Assembly (NCBI GenBank): GCA_963846715.1
Contig: CAWJXA010000008.1
Coordinates: 62,001 to 126,000, forward strand
Source of the DNA: Bog-257 sp963846715
GTDB lineage: Bacteria > Acidobacteriota > Terriglobia > Terriglobales > Acidobacteriaceae
Length of the DNA: 64,000 nucleotides
Reading direction: 5' to 3'
A program made the position numbers and the translations under genes. How positions within the stretch are numbered: position 1 is the stretch's first letter; every line of letters starts with the position of its first letter. Under the pieces are notes generated by a model that was given only the letters and a program-made list of their open reading frames with translations, did no database searches and had not been told where the DNA came from. Positions 62,388-64,000 of this stretch are shown here, piece after piece.

Positions 62388-62524
62388 GAAAGGGCACGCC
62401 TTCAGGCGTGCCGAAGGGCCGGCGGAAAGTGACCGGCTTTAGCCGCTGAGGGGCGTACCTCAGGGCCTAAAGGCCGAGTTGTTGGTGGCGCGGACCGGCG
62501 CGGCTGAAGCCGCGCCCTTTCAAG
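62388..62524. repeat. Cluster of REP-like palindromes
   Basis: Hairpins GGCACGCCTTCAGGCGTGCC (62393-62412) and GCGCGGCTGAAGCCGCGC (about 62499-62516), plus several GGCCTAAAGGCC and CTGAGG..CCTCAG units, fill the gap between two convergent genes. They may double as a terminator. Confidence 0.6.
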
Positions 62525-62583
62525 GCGGTTACATCAACTCAGAAATTGCTCTAGGCGCCGGCCGAAATAACAATGCGGCCAAA

Positions 62584-64000
62584 TCAGTGTTGCGTCCAGG
62601 TGGACGCGAGCTGCCAGATTGCCAGCGACACAACCTTGCCGCCCTTGCCTCGTGAATACAACTCGATACCATTGCTGCCCGGCGGAGGATAGATGCGGTC
62701 GGTCATGACTTTTTCGCCATCGTTGGCGAAGACTTCTATGCTGGAGCGGTCGACAAAGATGTGCAGCTTGATTCGCGTGGCGCTTTGCAGGGAGGTAGAG
62801 TAGCGCCCGGGGAAGTCTTTGCTGAAGGAAACATCTCCGGAGTGGGTGCGGTCGACAAACAGCGTGTACGTAGTCGGAAGCACGCCTACCAGCGTCCAGG
62901 CATTATCGCCCTTGCGCAGACGGAATCCGATCTCGTCAGCCTGTTGCGTTTCGAACTCCGCTTCGATCTCGTAGGTTTCGCCGCTCGCTCCAGCTTGCGT
63001 GATCTTACGGCTGGCATCCTGGATCGATGCATCGTTAATCTGAAACGGCTGGCCACGAAGGCTTTGCAACTCGCGGACCGGAGACTGCACCAGAATGATG
63101 CCTGCAGGAGTACGCCTGAGCGTCAGGGTCCGTGGAATCGACTGCGCACCGCGCCAAAGTACTGTCGGCTCATCTTTGGCATACAGCCAGTTGCTGATCC
63201 AGCCCATCCAGATCCTGCGCCCGTCGCCGGCGGGCATGTCATTGAACGAGTTGGTGGCGTAGAAGTCCTTGCCGTAGTCGGCCCACAAATTTGTCTGCGG
63301 CGAAGTCTCGTCGGTGAATTGCTTCCCGTCGAAAGTGCCACCATGTAGCGAACGCCGGTACCGCCTGCCGGCGCCCCCGGATTGCGATTGATGATGAGCA
63401 CCCACTTCTTTTCGTCGGTCCCCTCGACCGGAAGCTCAAGCAGGTCGGGGCATTCCCATTGCCCGGTGTCGTCGCCGGCAGGACCGAACTTGGTGCGCAC
63501 GGTCCACTTCTTCAGATCGGTGGAATCGAGAAACACCGCGCGGCGTTGATCCGCCAGCACGGCAACCATCACCCATTTCTTCTGGGGCCCGTACCAGAAC
63601 ACCTTGGGATCGCGAAAATCGGGCGCGTCGAGATCTACGACAGGATTGCCGGAGTAGTTTGTCCAAGTGCGTCCTCGATCGTTACTGAAGGCGATGTGCT
63701 GCTTCTGCCGGTCTTTGTAGGCGGCGGCGTAGATGGCGATGAGGCACGAGCGGTCATGCGGGTCGGGATTGTGGCACAGTCCGCTGGAGTTGTTCCAGTC
63801 CACCACCGCGCTGCCGGAATAGGCCATGTACTTCGGATCTTCGGGAATGGCCACCGGCAGGTTGCGCCAATGCACCATGTCTGTGCTGACGGCATGTCCC
63901 CAACTCATGTGTCCCCAGACATTCCCGGCGGGATTGTATTGGTAGAAGAGGTGGTATTCACCGCTGATAGAAAACCATGCCGTTGGGATCGTTCATGAAG
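62584..64000 (-). CDS. GH32 fructan hydrolase (levanase/invertase type), 5' end beyond the window, frameshifted
   Basis: Reading in from the right edge on the minus strand: FMNDPNGMVFY is the nucleophile motif (Asp of MNDPNG). A slip near 63958 leads to GEYHLFYQYNPAGNVWGHMS, then SWGHAVSTDMVHWRNLPVAI, FRDPKVFWYGPQKKWVMVAV (transition-state Asp of RDP) and WECPDLLELP (acid/base Glu of EC). A second slip near 63345 (GG for GGG) separates GTGVRYMV from GTFDGKQFTDETSPQTNLWA. The beta-sandwich domain ends the protein (VDRSSIEVFANDGEKVMTDR). All three catalytic residues are present. GH32 enzymes release fructose from sucrose, levan or inulin, usually outside the cell. The signal peptide, if any, lies beyond the edge. 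Confidence 0.85.

Overview
The window looks like a chromosomal stretch of a soil-type Acidobacteriota (Terriglobia-like). The grounds are a two-FtsX-domain orphan MacB-like permease, two very large Oar-type TonB receptors with an N-terminal carboxypeptidase-regulatory domain, a CRTAC1/ASPIC-UnbV FG-GAP protein beside a TPR protein and a multihaem cytochrome c, moderately high GC, and many intergenic palindromic repeats. This assignment is inference from gene families; no marker rRNA lies in the window.

Layout. 0-6.5 kb: the 5' part of a secreted GloVer-repeat protein running off the left edge, a serine-recombinase remnant beside tRNA-Arg, an alpha/beta hydrolase, an FmdB zinc ribbon, tRNA-His, hypothetical membrane proteins and an IS1-type transposase tail. 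6.8-14 kb: an ArsB-like carrier, the orphan permease, two small secreted proteins and a 2H phosphoesterase, separated by repeat-rich gaps.

14-40 kb is a glycan/amino-sugar region. A TonB receptor is divergent from a LacI regulator over a palindromic operator. Next come a GH2 exo-glucosaminidase-like enzyme, an APC permease and a ROK sugar kinase. A second TonB receptor is divergent from a GntR/UTRA regulator over a twin operator. GH20 hexosaminidase and a sodium-solute symporter lie opposite a GlmS isomerase-type SIS protein and a DeoR regulator. Together they would trim chitin/chitosan-like or glycoprotein glycans outside the cytoplasm, import the sugars and convert the phosphorylated aminosugar. 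A heptahaem cytochrome c, a CRTAC1 protein and a TPR protein are embedded here.

40-44.4 kb holds a broken IS110 transposase, an ICMT-like methyltransferase and the most unusual pair: a DUF1801-CHAT protease-like fusion followed by a patatin-like phospholipase. 44.4-48.8 kb is a PaoABC-like molybdenum hydroxylase operon with a cupin. 49-52.7 kb holds a metallophosphoesterase, small hypothetical proteins and a second degenerate IS1-type transposase. 52.7-56.6 kb is a tightly coupled succinate dehydrogenase operon.

57.4-64 kb encodes a transglutaminase-like protein, DoxX, a GT2 glycosyltransferase, a TIGR04282 transferase, a GT87-like membrane glycosyltransferase and a GH32 fructanase. Almost every gene there carries one or more single-base frameshifts, mostly at short homopolymers. 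That suggests sequence error or a poorly polished contig end rather than decay; coding intent was recovered by joining frames.
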